Source of the DNA: CAYQTL01 sp964420405 | GTDB taxonomy: Bacteria; Acidobacteriota; Thermoanaerobaculia; Thermoanaerobaculales; Sulfomarinibacteraceae | Assembly (NCBI GenBank): GCA_964420405.1 | Contig: CAYQTL010000045.1 | Coordinates: 1 to 36,075, forward strand | Length of the DNA stretch: 36,075 nucleotides | Direction: 5' to 3' | Part shown: in pieces, positions 16,207 through 24,616 of the stretch | How positions within the stretch are numbered: position 1 is the first letter of the stretch | Layout of the letters: each line of letters starts with the position of its first letter | Position numbers and translations under genes: made by a program | The notes under the pieces: model-generated | Seen by the model: the letters and a program-made list of their open reading frames with translations, nothing else | Database searches by the model: none | What the model was told of the DNA's origin: nothing

Positions 16207-17355
16207 CTACCATCCCTGGAAGAGACCGCCGTCGAACCAGTCCCACAGCAGGTACGCGACCACCTGCGTGTTCCTGTCGGCGGTGTCGTTCAGCGGCGTC
16301 CGGACGCCGACGTTGAGCATCACGTGCTGGCGCGTGTTGAGCGTGATCTGGATCTGCGGGACGAGGTCCCAGTGGGTGGTGGCGCCGGAGGTCAGCTCGC
16401 GCGCACCGAGCACCTCGATCATGGGCGAGAACGCCCTCCCCCACCGGCCGACGGTGAACGTCCTGCCGAGGGCGCCGCGGAGGAACACCTCCTCGTCGGC
16501 ACGGTCGGAGTCCAACGGCAGCTCGAAGCCCGCCTGGCCGTGGAGGAAGAGCTCCGCCGGCAGGATCTGACCGTAGGAGACGAACGGCTCGAGCACGACG
16601 GTGCCCGTGCCGAAGCCCGCGTCGTCGTCGCCGGTGGGCAGGATCACCTCGGCGGTTGCGGAGACGATCGCGCCGCGCTCCAGGTCGTGCCAGAACGCCC
16701 GCTTGATGCCGACCGCGACGTCGCCGAGGCTCGAGCCCCAGGTGGTGTCGTCGGGATCGCCTGCAGCCGGGCGCTGCTGCCACCCGAACGGCACCACGAT
16801 CTCGACCTGGTTGCGGGCGCCGAACCGCTGCTCGTAGACGATCTCAGCCCCGATCCGGTCGTACTCACCCTCCGTGTCCACGGTGGCGGTGAGAACCGCC
16901 TCGTCCTCGGGGTACGCCTTCTCGGTGAACAGGGCCCGCGGCAGGTTGAGCTCTCCACGCGGCCAGTCGTCGTCCCCGCAGAAGGTGCGGATGTGCGCCA
17001 TCGCCGCCTCGAGCTCGACCACCGACAGCGCGCCGCCGAACGCGGGCATGAGGTGCGAGAAGCCCCGGGTGGGACCGCCGTCGTGGGCCACCGCCACCCA
17101 GTCCGCGTCGGGCTCGCGGCTCGCGAAGTTGCAGTCGCTGAAGTCGGGCAGCGGAACGTCGAACCCGACGCGGCTGCGCGACATGCCCCGGCCGTCGTCG
17201 CCGTGGCAGCTCGCGCACGCCGCGCGGTAGACCATCCGCCCGTCGGGCGGCGGGTCGCCGCCTTCAGCCGGCATCGCCGCGGACGCCGTGCCCGCGACCA
17301 CCAGCACCATCGCGAGCGGCAACAGGGCACAGCGGGCGGCTCGTCTCTGCCTCAT
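16207..17355 (-). CDS. Monoheme cytochrome c fused to a barrel-like domain
   Basis: This is a 382-residue fusion. A signal peptide (residues 1-27) precedes a class I cytochrome domain (about 35-140) with CASCH at 47-51 and a plausible distal Met in 'SHLMPAFGG'. The remaining ~240 residues are alternating-pattern beta strands ('GDVAVGIKRAFWHDLERGAI', 'VVLEPFVSYGQILPAELFLH') ending in an aromatic residue ('FQGW'). This resembles outer-membrane 'transporter/phenol-degradation meta' barrels. ATG 17355 has GGAG seven bases upstream; an ATG six codons earlier is less supported. Operon with the pentaheme cytochrome suggests an envelope electron conduit, which is inference. Confidence 0.82.
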   Translation of the reverse strand: MRQRRAARCALLPLAMVLVVAGTASAAMPAEGGDPPPDGRMVYRAACASCHGDDGRGMSRSRVGFDVPLPDFSDCNFASREPDADWVAVAHDGGPTRGFSHLMPAFGGALSVVELEAAMAHIRTFCGDDDWPRGELNLPRALFTEKAYPEDEAVLTATVDTEGEYDRIGAEIVYEQRFGARNQVEIVVPFGWQQRPAAGDPDDTTWGSSLGDVAVGIKRAFWHDLERGAIVSATAEVILPTGDDDAGFGTGTVVLEPFVSYGQILPAELFLHGQAGFELPLDSDRADEEVFLRGALGRTFTVGRWGRAFSPMIEVLGARELTSGATTHWDLVPQIQITLNTRQHVMLNVGVRTPLNDTADRNTQVVAYLLWDWFDGGLFQGW

Positions 17356-17408
17356 GGTCGGCTCCAGTCGCATCTCTGCTGACGGGATCAGACGTCCTCC
17401 GGTCTTGA

Positions 17409-17414
17409 GATATA
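17409..17414 (-). promoter_or_regulatory. Possible -10 element of the cytochrome operon
   Basis: TATATC on the minus strand lies about 55 bp upstream of the cytochrome-barrel start, within a rare AT-richer patch (about 17405-17455). No clear -35 was found at standard spacing, so this is a weak call. Confidence 0.3.
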
Positions 17415-17549
17415 CACTCACACCTGATCCTGTCGCGTCATCCAACCTATCACAGCGCGACACTTGCATCTTCGCGCAAATCCGCGCGCGTCCGTTGTTG
17501 TTGAGACTCGATCCAGACGAAGCGGGTCGGCTGCGCACGGGAGCGGTTT

Positions 17550-17587
17550 CGTCGCGCCGCCTTGCAGATCGCAGACTTCGCGGGCCG
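17550..17587. repeat. Degenerate fragment of the hairpin-ended repeat
   Basis: CGTCGCGCCGCCTTGCAG followed by GCAGACTTCGCGGGCCG parallels the left end of the units at 11974 and 17658, with several substitutions. It is a decayed partial copy in the cytochrome/RND intergenic gap. Confidence 0.5.
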
Positions 17588-17657
17588 CATCGGTGATGCC
17601 TGAACATGCGCTTGCCGGCCAGGAACCCACCGGAGGGAGCGGCTGCGGTGCGGGCCC

Positions 17658-17765
17658 CGTAGCGCCACCTTCCAGGTGGCATGCTTCGCAGGCCGTTGCG
17701 GGCTCCCGCAGATCGGAGGCACCAGGCTCGGACGTCGCCTGCCGGCTGCAATCCGGCGCTACGGG
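17658..17765. repeat. Hairpin-ended repeat, unit 3 (diverged)
   Basis: This has the same architecture as units 1 and 2: CGTAGCGCC start, GGCGCTACGGG end, and GCTTCGCAGGCCG after the left hairpin. The left hairpin is CCACCT-TCC-AGGTGG (17665-17679). Both arms changed relative to CCAGCT-TCC-AGCTGG, so pairing is kept. The right arm is weaker (GCCGG/CCGGC). The remaining gap, 17356-17911, otherwise holds promoter DNA, another repeat and no gene. Confidence 0.75.
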
Positions 17766-17810
17766 CAGGCTTCGCAGGCCGACTCGCTGGGGCTGACGCA
17801 GACGCAGGAC

Positions 17811-17858
17811 GTCGGGATCGGGACCGGGATCGGGCCATGCATCGGGATCGGGGTCGGG
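17811..17858. repeat. Composite hexanucleotide repeat, locus 4 (GGGATC only)
   Basis: GTCGGGATCGGGACCGGGATCGG (written here as the unit order GGGATC, GGGACC, GGGATC), then ATCGGGATCGGGGTCGGG. Only the GGGATC module is present. It lies just beyond the terminator hairpin of the RND gene. Confidence 0.55.
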
Positions 17859-17865
17859 TGACACA

Positions 17866-17895
17866 CGACGCCCCGGGCGCGGGCCCGGGGCGTCG
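17866..17895 (-). terminator. Hairpin terminator of the RND operon
   Basis: A perfect 13-bp inverted repeat (17866-17878 with 17883-17895) has a 4-nt loop and lies 17 bp downstream of the RND stop codon on the minus strand. No U-tract follows. Placement at the end of a four-gene operon supports termination. Confidence 0.65.
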
Positions 17896-17911
17896 TCGAG
17901 GAGTCGTCGGG

Positions 17912-20227
17912 TCAGCGGGAACGTGTCCGCAGCAGCCAGGTGGCGAGAGCCGGAAGGAGCACGATCGCGCCGACCATGTTGACCAGGAACATGAAGGTCA
18001 GCAGGATGCCCATGTCGGCCTGGAACTTGAGCGGCGAGAAGATCCACGTCGCGACGCCCACCGCCAGGGTGATGCCTGTGAACAGCACGCCGTTGCCGGT
18101 GATGGTCAGCGTGTGCCGGTACGCCTCGTCCAGCGGCCTGCCTTCCGCGAGAAACTCGCGCAGCCGGCTGAAGATGTAGATGCCGTAGTCGACCCCGATG
18201 CCGACGCCGAGCGCCACCACCGGCAGGGTCGAGACCTTCAGGCCGATCTCCAGCATCGCCATCAGGGCGTACGCCAGCAGCGACACCAGCGCCAGGGGAA
18301 TGACGATGCACAGGGTCGCGCGAAGCGACCGGAAGGTGACGAGGCACAGCAGGATGATGGCGCTGAAGACGTACACCAGCATCGGGAACTGGGCCGCCGA
18401 CACCGCCTCGTTGGTCGCCGCCATCACGCCGACGTTGCCGGTCGCCAACCGGAACTGCAGGCCCTCGTCTGCGTGCTCGGCGGCGAACTTCTTGACGGCG
18501 GCCACGATCCGGTCGATGGTCTCGGCCTTGTGGTCGGCGGTGTAGATGTAGACCGGCATCACGCTGCAATCAGAGTTGAGCAGCCCGGTCGAGGTGTCGA
18601 TGTAGGTCACGGCCTGGGCCATCGTCGACGAGTTGCGGGGCAGCACCCGCCACTCGAGGCTGCCCTCGTTCCAGCCGGCGTTGATGATCTTGGCCACCCC
18701 CGCGACCCCGAACACCGACTGGACTCCGGGCACGTTGCGCATGTGCCACTCGAACCGGTCGACGGTCGTCATCACGCCGTGGTCGATGCACGCCTCCGGC
18801 TCGGCTTCGATCACCGTGGTGATGACGTCGACGCCGATCGAGAACAGCCTCGTGATGACGTCGGTGTCGATGTTGTACACCGAGTCGGCGCGCAGCTCCG
18901 GCACGCCGGCATGGAGATCGCCGATCTTGACCTGCGTCGCCTTCCATCCGCCCACCGCGAACAGCACCACCGCGACGGCGGTGACCACCGCCGCGGTCCG
19001 TGGCCGCGCCACCCCGGCGAGCCGGTTCCACGCCGGGTCCATGTGACGGTGGCGCCTCCTCAGCTTGAGACTGTAGATCTCGTCGAGCCGGGTGTACGAC
19101 AGCAGGACCGGCACGAGCACGAGGTCGGTGAAGATGATGACGCCGACGCCGAGGCTGGCGGTGATCGCCATCTCCTGGATCATGCGGATGTTGATCAGCA
19201 TGATGGTGATGAAGCCGATGGTGTCCGACAGCAGCGCGATGCCGCCCGGAACCAGCAGCCGCCGGAAGGTCGAGCGAGCGGCCGTCAGGTTGTCGGCGCC
19301 ATCGTAGATCTCGGCGCCGAAGGCACTGACCATCTGGACGCCGTGGCTGACGCCGATGGCAAACACCAGGAACGGCACCAGGATCGACATCGGGTCGATG
19401 CCGAAGCCGAGCACCGTCAGCAGCCCGAGCTGCCAGATCACCGCCGTCAACGAGCAGCCGAGCACGATCGCCGTCAGGGTCATGCTCTGGGAGTAGACGT
19501 AGACGAACACGGCGGTGATGACGAATGCGATGACGAAGAACAGCACCACCCGCGACGCGCCGGCGGCGATGTCGCCGATGACCTTGGCGAAGCCGATGAT
19601 GTGGTAGTCGAAGTCGACCCCGATGCCGTCGGCGGCGTACTTCTCACGGATGTCCTCGAGCTGGGCGGCGACGTCGATGTAGTCGAGCCGCTCGCCGGTG
19701 TTGGGGTTGATCTCGAGCAGCTCGGCCACCACCAGCGCGGCAGAGAAGTCGTTGGCCACCAGTCGGCCGACGTACCCCGACTTCAGCAGGTTGGCCCGGA
19801 CCCGCTCGAAACCCTCGTCGGTGGGCTCGAAGTCGGCCGGGATGACGTTGCCCCCGGAGATGCCGTCCTCCACCACCTCGGTGAAGCGCACGTTCGGGGT
19901 GTACAGGGACATGACGCTGGTGCGGTCGACGCCGGGGATGAAGAACACGTCGTCCGTGACGCCCTTCAGCACCCGGAAGAACTCGGGGGTGAAGATGTCG
20001 TCACCCTCGGCCCGGATCGCGATCACGACCCGGTTGGCGCCGCCGAACTGGTCGCGGTACTCGAGGTAGGTCTGCATGTACCCGTGCTCGAGCGGCAGCA
20101 GCTTGGCGAAGCCGGCGTCGATCCGCAGATGGGTGGCGAAGTACGCCATGACCACCGTCGTCACGGCGAAGAACAGGATCACCCACCGCCGCGAGCCGAA
20201 CACGAACCGTTCCAGGCGGTCGATCAT
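17912..20227 (-). CDS. MMPL/RND-superfamily transporter
   Basis: This is a 771-residue inner-membrane transporter. The ATG at 20227 opens directly into 'MIDRLERFVFGSRRWVILFF', the usual cytoplasmic start and first helix; upstream in-frame codons are less plausible. There are two repeated halves. Each has one helix, a large periplasmic domain, then a five-helix bundle (for example 'GFGIDPMSILVPFLVFAIGV' and 'LPVVALGVGIGVDYGIYIFS'). Acidic residues in the helices ('FAIGVSHG', 'GVDYG') suggest a proton relay. Relatives include MmpL and HpnN-type lipid or hopanoid movers. It is the last gene of the DUF1302-DUF1329-Ycf48-RND operon, 16 bp after the propeller gene. Substrate is unknown; a hydrophobic lipid-like cargo is inferred. 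Confidence 0.92.
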   Translation of the reverse strand: MIDRLERFVFGSRRWVILFFAVTTVVMAYFATHLRIDAGFAKLLPLEHGYMQTYLEYRDQFGGANRVVIAIRAEGDDIFTPEFFRVLKGVTDDVFFIPGVDRTSVMSLYTPNVRFTEVVEDGISGGNVIPADFEPTDEGFERVRANLLKSGYVGRLVANDFSAALVVAELLEINPNTGERLDYIDVAAQLEDIREKYAADGIGVDFDYHIIGFAKVIGDIAAGASRVVLFFVIAFVITAVFVYVYSQSMTLTAIVLGCSLTAVIWQLGLLTVLGFGIDPMSILVPFLVFAIGVSHGVQMVSAFGAEIYDGADNLTAARSTFRRLLVPGGIALLSDTIGFITIMLINIRMIQEMAITASLGVGVIIFTDLVLVPVLLSYTRLDEIYSLKLRRRHRHMDPAWNRLAGVARPRTAAVVTAVAVVLFAVGGWKATQVKIGDLHAGVPELRADSVYNIDTDVITRLFSIGVDVITTVIEAEPEACIDHGVMTTVDRFEWHMRNVPGVQSVFGVAGVAKIINAGWNEGSLEWRVLPRNSSTMAQAVTYIDTSTGLLNSDCSVMPVYIYTADHKAETIDRIVAAVKKFAAEHADEGLQFRLATGNVGVMAATNEAVSAAQFPMLVYVFSAIILLCLVTFRSLRATLCIVIPLALVSLLAYALMAMLEIGLKVSTLPVVALGVGIGVDYGIYIFSRLREFLAEGRPLDEAYRHTLTITGNGVLFTGITLAVGVATWIFSPLKFQADMGILLTFMFLVNMVGAIVLLPALATWLLRTRSR

Positions 20228-20243
20228 GATGGCGGCCGTCCTT

Positions 20244-21305
20244 TCAGTTGCCGCCGGACGGCGCAACGTCCGTCCGGAGCCGTCGCACGCCCCCCTCGCC
20301 AGCGACCACCAGCCCGTCGGCGGCAGACGCCACGGCCTGGATGCTCAGCCGGTCCGGTTGAGGAACCTTCCGGAAGGTGCGGCCTGCATCGGCGCTGAGC
20401 AGCACCGTCGACCCGTGACCCACCACGACCACCCCTCCGTCGCCGAGGTCGAGGGCGTCGGTGAGCATCGCGACCGTTCCGCTGTCGACCGCCGTCCAGG
20501 TGTCGCCGCGGTCCTCCGACCGGTAGACGTGGCCGCGCAGGCCGTACACCAGGACCGCACCGCCATCCAGCGGAAGGGTGCCGAAGAACGACCCCTCGTA
20601 CGGCGACGGCAGCGACTCCCAGCTGGCGCCGCCGTCGTCCGAGCGGTAGACGGTGCCGGCCTCAGCCGCGATGTACAGCGTTCCGTCGGCCGCCCGGTCG
20701 ATGGTGTGGAGGTGGAAGTCGTCCTCGGAGATCCAGCGGCTGTCCCAGGTCTCGCCGCCGTCGGCGCTTTCCAGGAACGTACCGTAGGCGCCGATGGCGA
20801 AGCCCTCGGTTGCGGTCGGGAACCACACGTCGAGCAGCGGCGCCTCGGCCTCTGGGTCCGAGTACACGATCCGCCAGCTCGCGCCACCGTCCTCGGTCTT
20901 CAGGATGACGGCGTCGTGCCCCACCGCCCAGCCGAGCCGCCGGTCGGCGAAGTGGACGCCGGTGAGGGTGGCCCGGGTCGGACACGGCGACTGGGTCCAG
21001 CTCTCGCCCCCGTCCTTGGACACCACGACGTGGCCCCGCTCGCCGACCGCGACCAGGGCGTCGTCGACGGCGGCGACGTCGAGCAGCAGCGAGCGCGGCG
21101 CGAGATCGGACATCATCGCCGGCTCGTCGACCGGGATCTCGATCTCGTCGCCCTGGGCCGCGACCGGTGCGGCCGGCATCAGGACCCAGGCGACACCCAA
21201 CGTGACGGCGAGCAGGGGGAGCAGCCCCGCCGACCGCCGGCCCACACACCAGCGGGAACCGGCGGCCGGGCCCCGGAGGGCCCGTCCGCCGTCGTCGGTC
21301 CGCAT
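20244..21305 (-). CDS. Exported Ycf48-like beta-propeller protein
   Basis: The protein has 353 residues. Its signal peptide starts after a basic N-terminus (hydrophobic residues about 27-48, cleavage near PVAAQ). The body is a propeller with at least six Asp-box/BNR repeats of the form S.DGG..W: SKDGGESW, TEDGGASW, SADGGETW, SDDGGASW, SEDRGDTW and SADAGRTF. Ycf48 helps assemble photosystem II in phototrophs. Non-photosynthetic bacteria often carry a homologue next to RND and DUF1302/DUF1329 genes, where it may scaffold an envelope complex. Its start is four bases from the DUF1329 stop. Confidence 0.88.
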   Translation of the reverse strand: MRTDDGGRALRGPAAGSRWCVGRRSAGLLPLLAVTLGVAWVLMPAAPVAAQGDEIEIPVDEPAMMSDLAPRSLLLDVAAVDDALVAVGERGHVVVSKDGGESWTQSPCPTRATLTGVHFADRRLGWAVGHDAVILKTEDGGASWRIVYSDPEAEAPLLDVWFPTATEGFAIGAYGTFLESADGGETWDSRWISEDDFHLHTIDRAADGTLYIAAEAGTVYRSDDGGASWESLPSPYEGSFFGTLPLDGGAVLVYGLRGHVYRSEDRGDTWTAVDSGTVAMLTDALDLGDGGVVVVGHGSTVLLSADAGRTFRKVPQPDRLSIQAVASAADGLVVAGEGGVRRLRTDVAPSGGN

Positions 21306-21309
21306 CGGA

Positions 21310-22674
21310 CTACCGGCGCCCGGCCCGCCGCAGGGCCGACGGCGTGAAGTCCTCCATCGTGCGCTCGATCGAGAAGTCGTACATCTCGTTCTCGTTGTCC
21401 ATCCCGATCGCCAGGTAGCGGCCCGCCTGGAGATCGGTGTGGACCTCCAGCGTCGTCCACAGGCACGGCACGTCGTAGTAGTTGATGACGTGGCCCTCGG
21501 ACACGCGCCACAGCTGGTCGCGGTTGTCGTACTGGTCCACCAGCAGGATCTGCCAGCTGTCCTCGTCGATGTAGAAGGTGCGCCGCTTGTAGATGTGGCG
21601 CGCCCCCTCCTTCAGCGTCGCGTCCACCACCCACACGCGGTGGAGCTCGTACCGGGCGAGGTCCTGGTTGATGTGCAGCGGGGTGATGATGTCGGACACC
21701 TTCACCTCGTCGCTGTGCAGCTTATAGGAGTTGTACGGCACGTACATCTCCTTCTTGCCCACCAGCTTCCAGTCGTAGCGGTCGACCGCGCCGTTGAACA
21801 TGTCGAACTGGTCGGAGGTCCGCATGCCGTCCGACGCGGTGCCCGGGTTGTCGTAGGCGACATTGGGCGCGCGCCGCACCCGCCGCTGACCGGGGTTGTA
21901 CAGCCACGCCGAGCGGTGCTCCTTGACCTGGTTGAGGGTCTCGTGCACCAGCAGGATGCCGCCCGCGAGCCGCGCCGGCGCCACCACCTCCTGCTTGAAG
22001 AACAGGATCTTGTTGTTCAGCTCCTCCTCGGTGATGTCGGGATGGCTGTAGATCAGGTTGAACTCGTCGATGAACTGCACGAGAGTGTAGTTGCCGCCGC
22101 GGGTCGGCGCCGCCTGCGCGATGGTGCGCATGGCGATCTCGCCGCGGTAGCGCAGCAGGTGGTTCCACAGCACCTCGAGACCCGTCTCCGGTATCGGGAA
22201 CGGGATCCCGACCACCGCGCCGGTGACGCCGTGGCCGTTCTCCACCAGCCGGGCGGTCGCCGCCACCTCCCTGGTGGCGTCGTAGATCCGCTGCGGGACC
22301 GACGCGCTGCGGCGGGTCGGGTAGACCGGGATCGTGTAGGTGTCGTAGGTGCGCAGCAGGGCCTGCTGACCGGGCGAGAGCTTGTCGGCGTGCTGGTCGA
22401 CGTTCTTCCCGGTGATGGTGAGCAGGACCGCGTCCTTCGCGTACGGGTCCGGGTGGTGGTCACCGGGCTCGTAGCCGGCCGGCGGCGTCGTGATGCCGCC
22501 CTCCCACGCCGGGATCGTCCCGTCGGCGTTGCCGGCCATCTCGGCGCCGAGGGGGGTCAGATCCTTGCCGAGACGCGCGAGCTCGTCGGGACCGAGCTCG
22601 GCCCGGACCGACGGCAGCGCGACCAGGAGCGCGAGCCCGACGCCCGCGACACACACCGTGAATGCTCGTTTCAT
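21310..22674 (-). CDS. DUF1329 family LolA-like exported protein
   Basis: The protein has 454 residues, with a signal peptide (residues 1-25, cleavage near VRAEL). It shows the DUF1329 hallmarks: 'GKDLTPLGAEMAGNADGTIP', 'WEGGI', an 'R..Y......D...W..LLRYRG' central region and a late 'FYIDEDSWQILLVDQYDNR' strand. From memory, the family has a LolA/LolB-like lipid-binding half-barrel fold, consistent with shuttling a lipophilic molecule between the RND pump and the outer membrane. It is co-transcribed with DUF1302 (16-bp gap) and the propeller gene. The ligand is unknown. Confidence 0.9.
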   Translation of the reverse strand: MKRAFTVCVAGVGLALLVALPSVRAELGPDELARLGKDLTPLGAEMAGNADGTIPAWEGGITTPPAGYEPGDHHPDPYAKDAVLLTITGKNVDQHADKLSPGQQALLRTYDTYTIPVYPTRRSASVPQRIYDATREVAATARLVENGHGVTGAVVGIPFPIPETGLEVLWNHLLRYRGEIAMRTIAQAAPTRGGNYTLVQFIDEFNLIYSHPDITEEELNNKILFFKQEVVAPARLAGGILLVHETLNQVKEHRSAWLYNPGQRRVRRAPNVAYDNPGTASDGMRTSDQFDMFNGAVDRYDWKLVGKKEMYVPYNSYKLHSDEVKVSDIITPLHINQDLARYELHRVWVVDATLKEGARHIYKRRTFYIDEDSWQILLVDQYDNRDQLWRVSEGHVINYYDVPCLWTTLEVHTDLQAGRYLAIGMDNENEMYDFSIERTMEDFTPSALRRAGRR

Positions 22675-22690
22675 GTTGTCTTCCCCTCCC

Positions 22691-24616
22691 TCAGAACGAG
22701 TACTTGGCGAACGCCGCGACGAAGTCGCGGTCGTTGATCAGGTTCCAGCGCCCGCCGCCGCTGTAGCGGGTCCAGCTCAGGTCCAACTCCCACCGGGCCT
22801 GGTAGGACGTGGACACACCGAGGGTGAGAGCCTTGACCCCCTCGACGAAGTTCCCGCCCGGACCCGGCGTGACGCCCGACACGTCGTGCTGCCAGCCGAA
22901 CCGCGGCGACAGGTTCCACGCCCCGATCGCGTTGTTGAAGTCCATCCGCCCCGCCAGGCGATAGCCCCAGGAGGTGTGGCTCGCGAAGTTCTCCGCGTCC
23001 TCGGCGGGCTTGCCGGCATGGGCCCCGCCCGGCATCGCGTGGATCGGGTTGCCGCTGGTGTAGGTCCCGGGCCCCTCGAAGCGGAGCACGCTCTTGCTCG
23101 GCAGGTCGGGAACGTCGGTCACCGCACCCTCGAACAGGAGCAGCGACTGGTCCGCACCGAGGCCCGGCCCGAACACCTTGGTGGCGGTGAGCTGGGCCTG
23201 CCACCGGTCGAGCCGGCGGTAGCCCGGGATCTCCTCCTCGAACCCGACGCCGCCCGGCGCGACCTGGTTGGTCGCGGCCAGCCCCGGCGAGATCGGCGAC
23301 AGCGCGGCGAACAGCAGCTCCACGTCGTCCACGAGCAGCGGCGCGTCCTCCTGCAGCGACACCTCGCCTTGCAGGGCGATGCCGGTTGTGGCGAGCTGGG
23401 TGTTGAAGCTCAGCCCGTACAGCTTGATGTCCTCGGGATAGGCGATGAAGTAGCGGGCGGTCGCGGCGTAGGCGTCCGTCGCGGCCGCCTGCCCGGCGGC
23501 GGCGGCGGCGGCGTCGACCTCCGGGCTCACGCCGGGCGGCACCCCGAACGCCTGGTACACGAGCCCGGCGGCCTGGGGTCCCGCCAGGGCCGCAGCCTGG
23601 GCTCCAGCGATGGTCCCGCTGATGCCGTTCACGGTCGGCAGGCGGCTGTGGTAGTTCACGAAGAAGAAGCCGAACTCGGTCTCGTTGAGCGCCGGCACGA
23701 ACCAGCGCAACGCGGCACCGTACTGGCCGCCGTCGTCCGGCTCGCGGTCCGGCGCGCGGGGCACGCCGAGGAACGGCCGGTCCAGCGGCGGTTGGATGAA
23801 GAACGGCGACGGCGCGATGTCCGACGGCTCGCCGAAGCCCAGGAACACGTGGGTCCCGCCGCGGCCGGCGAAGTCGTTGGTCGACCAGTAGCTGCCCGGT
23901 GGGTCGATGATGACCTCCTCCCACCGGTACTGGTAGAAGGCCTCGATGTTCCAGTTCATCGACAGCCCCAGCGACGCCCACACCGCCCCGATCGGCAGCA
24001 GCGCGTTGCGCAGCTCGGCGCCGGGCACCCGCAGCGCGCTCACGTCGACCGGGTTGATGGAGTTGATGCCGCCCTGGATGAAGGTGCTCTCGCCCCAGCT
24101 GATGACCTGCTCGCCGGCGCGGATCTCGAGCGGCATCGTGCCGAGGTCGAACCGGAACCACGCGAACGCGTCGCGCAGCTCCGCGCGGCTGCCGACACGG
24201 TCGAGGGCCTGCTCGGTCAGCGGCGTGCGCGCGCGGTCCTCCTCCTCGTTCTCGTAGTCGTAGAAGCCGAAGCCGCGGAGGAACACGCCGAAGTTCTTGT
24301 ACTCGAAGTCGAGCTCCATGGTCGCCTGCAGGGCGTTGCTGAAGATCCCGGTGTCGTAGTTGAGGTTTCCGTCGTCGCCGTTGACCGAGTAGGCGGTGCC
24401 GCCGTTGTCGAGCCCGATGATCGCCGGGTCGCGGTCTTCGAGCCGGTAGGCGGTGCCCCACGACACCGTGGTGTCCAGGTTCAGCCGGTACTCGCCCGAC
24501 GACAGGTCCAGCGCGTCTGCGGCCCCCGGCACCAGCGCCGCCGCCAGAGCCAGAACGACGACGCCGGCAAGCCGCCGGCCGGGCCTGTCACCTCCAGATC
24601 TCACCTTCGCGTGCAT
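22691..24616 (-). CDS. DUF1302 family outer-membrane protein
   Basis: The protein has 641 residues. ATG 24616 follows an AAGGGGGA motif and opens a signal peptide (hydrophobic residues 17-35). The mature start 'LDLSSGEYRLNLDTTVSWGT' is typical of DUF1302. The rest is beta-strand rich and ends in aromatic Phe ('AFAKYSF'), as expected of an outer-membrane barrel. An alanine-rich insertion of about 15 residues occurs mid-protein. In proteobacteria the gene is regularly paired with DUF1329. It is the first gene of the minus-strand operon and probably its outer-membrane exit or entry point. Confidence 0.9.
   Translation of the reverse strand: MHAKVRSGGDRPGRRLAGVVVLALAAALVPGAADALDLSSGEYRLNLDTTVSWGTAYRLEDRDPAIIGLDNGGTAYSVNGDDGNLNYDTGIFSNALQATMELDFEYKNFGVFLRGFGFYDYENEEEDRARTPLTEQALDRVGSRAELRDAFAWFRFDLGTMPLEIRAGEQVISWGESTFIQGGINSINPVDVSALRVPGAELRNALLPIGAVWASLGLSMNWNIEAFYQYRWEEVIIDPPGSYWSTNDFAGRGGTHVFLGFGEPSDIAPSPFFIQPPLDRPFLGVPRAPDREPDDGGQYGAALRWFVPALNETEFGFFFVNYHSRLPTVNGISGTIAGAQAAALAGPQAAGLVYQAFGVPPGVSPEVDAAAAAAGQAAATDAYAATARYFIAYPEDIKLYGLSFNTQLATTGIALQGEVSLQEDAPLLVDDVELLFAALSPISPGLAATNQVAPGGVGFEEEIPGYRRLDRWQAQLTATKVFGPGLGADQSLLLFEGAVTDVPDLPSKSVLRFEGPGTYTSGNPIHAMPGGAHAGKPAEDAENFASHTSWGYRLAGRMDFNNAIGAWNLSPRFGWQHDVSGVTPGPGGNFVEGVKALTLGVSTSYQARWELDLSWTRYSGGGRWNLINDRDFVAAFAKYSF

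Noticed and set aside
14415..16316. 633-codon plus-strand open frame opposite the pentaheme cytochrome
   Set aside because: The minus strand has five CXXCH motifs and a signal peptide. The plus-strand frame is a shadow.
17681..20398. 905-codon open frame on the plus strand opposite the RND gene
   Set aside because: It is the reverse-strand shadow of a strongly supported membrane transporter. Its translation is H/D/R-rich low-complexity sequence with no fold-like pattern, as expected in high-GC DNA.
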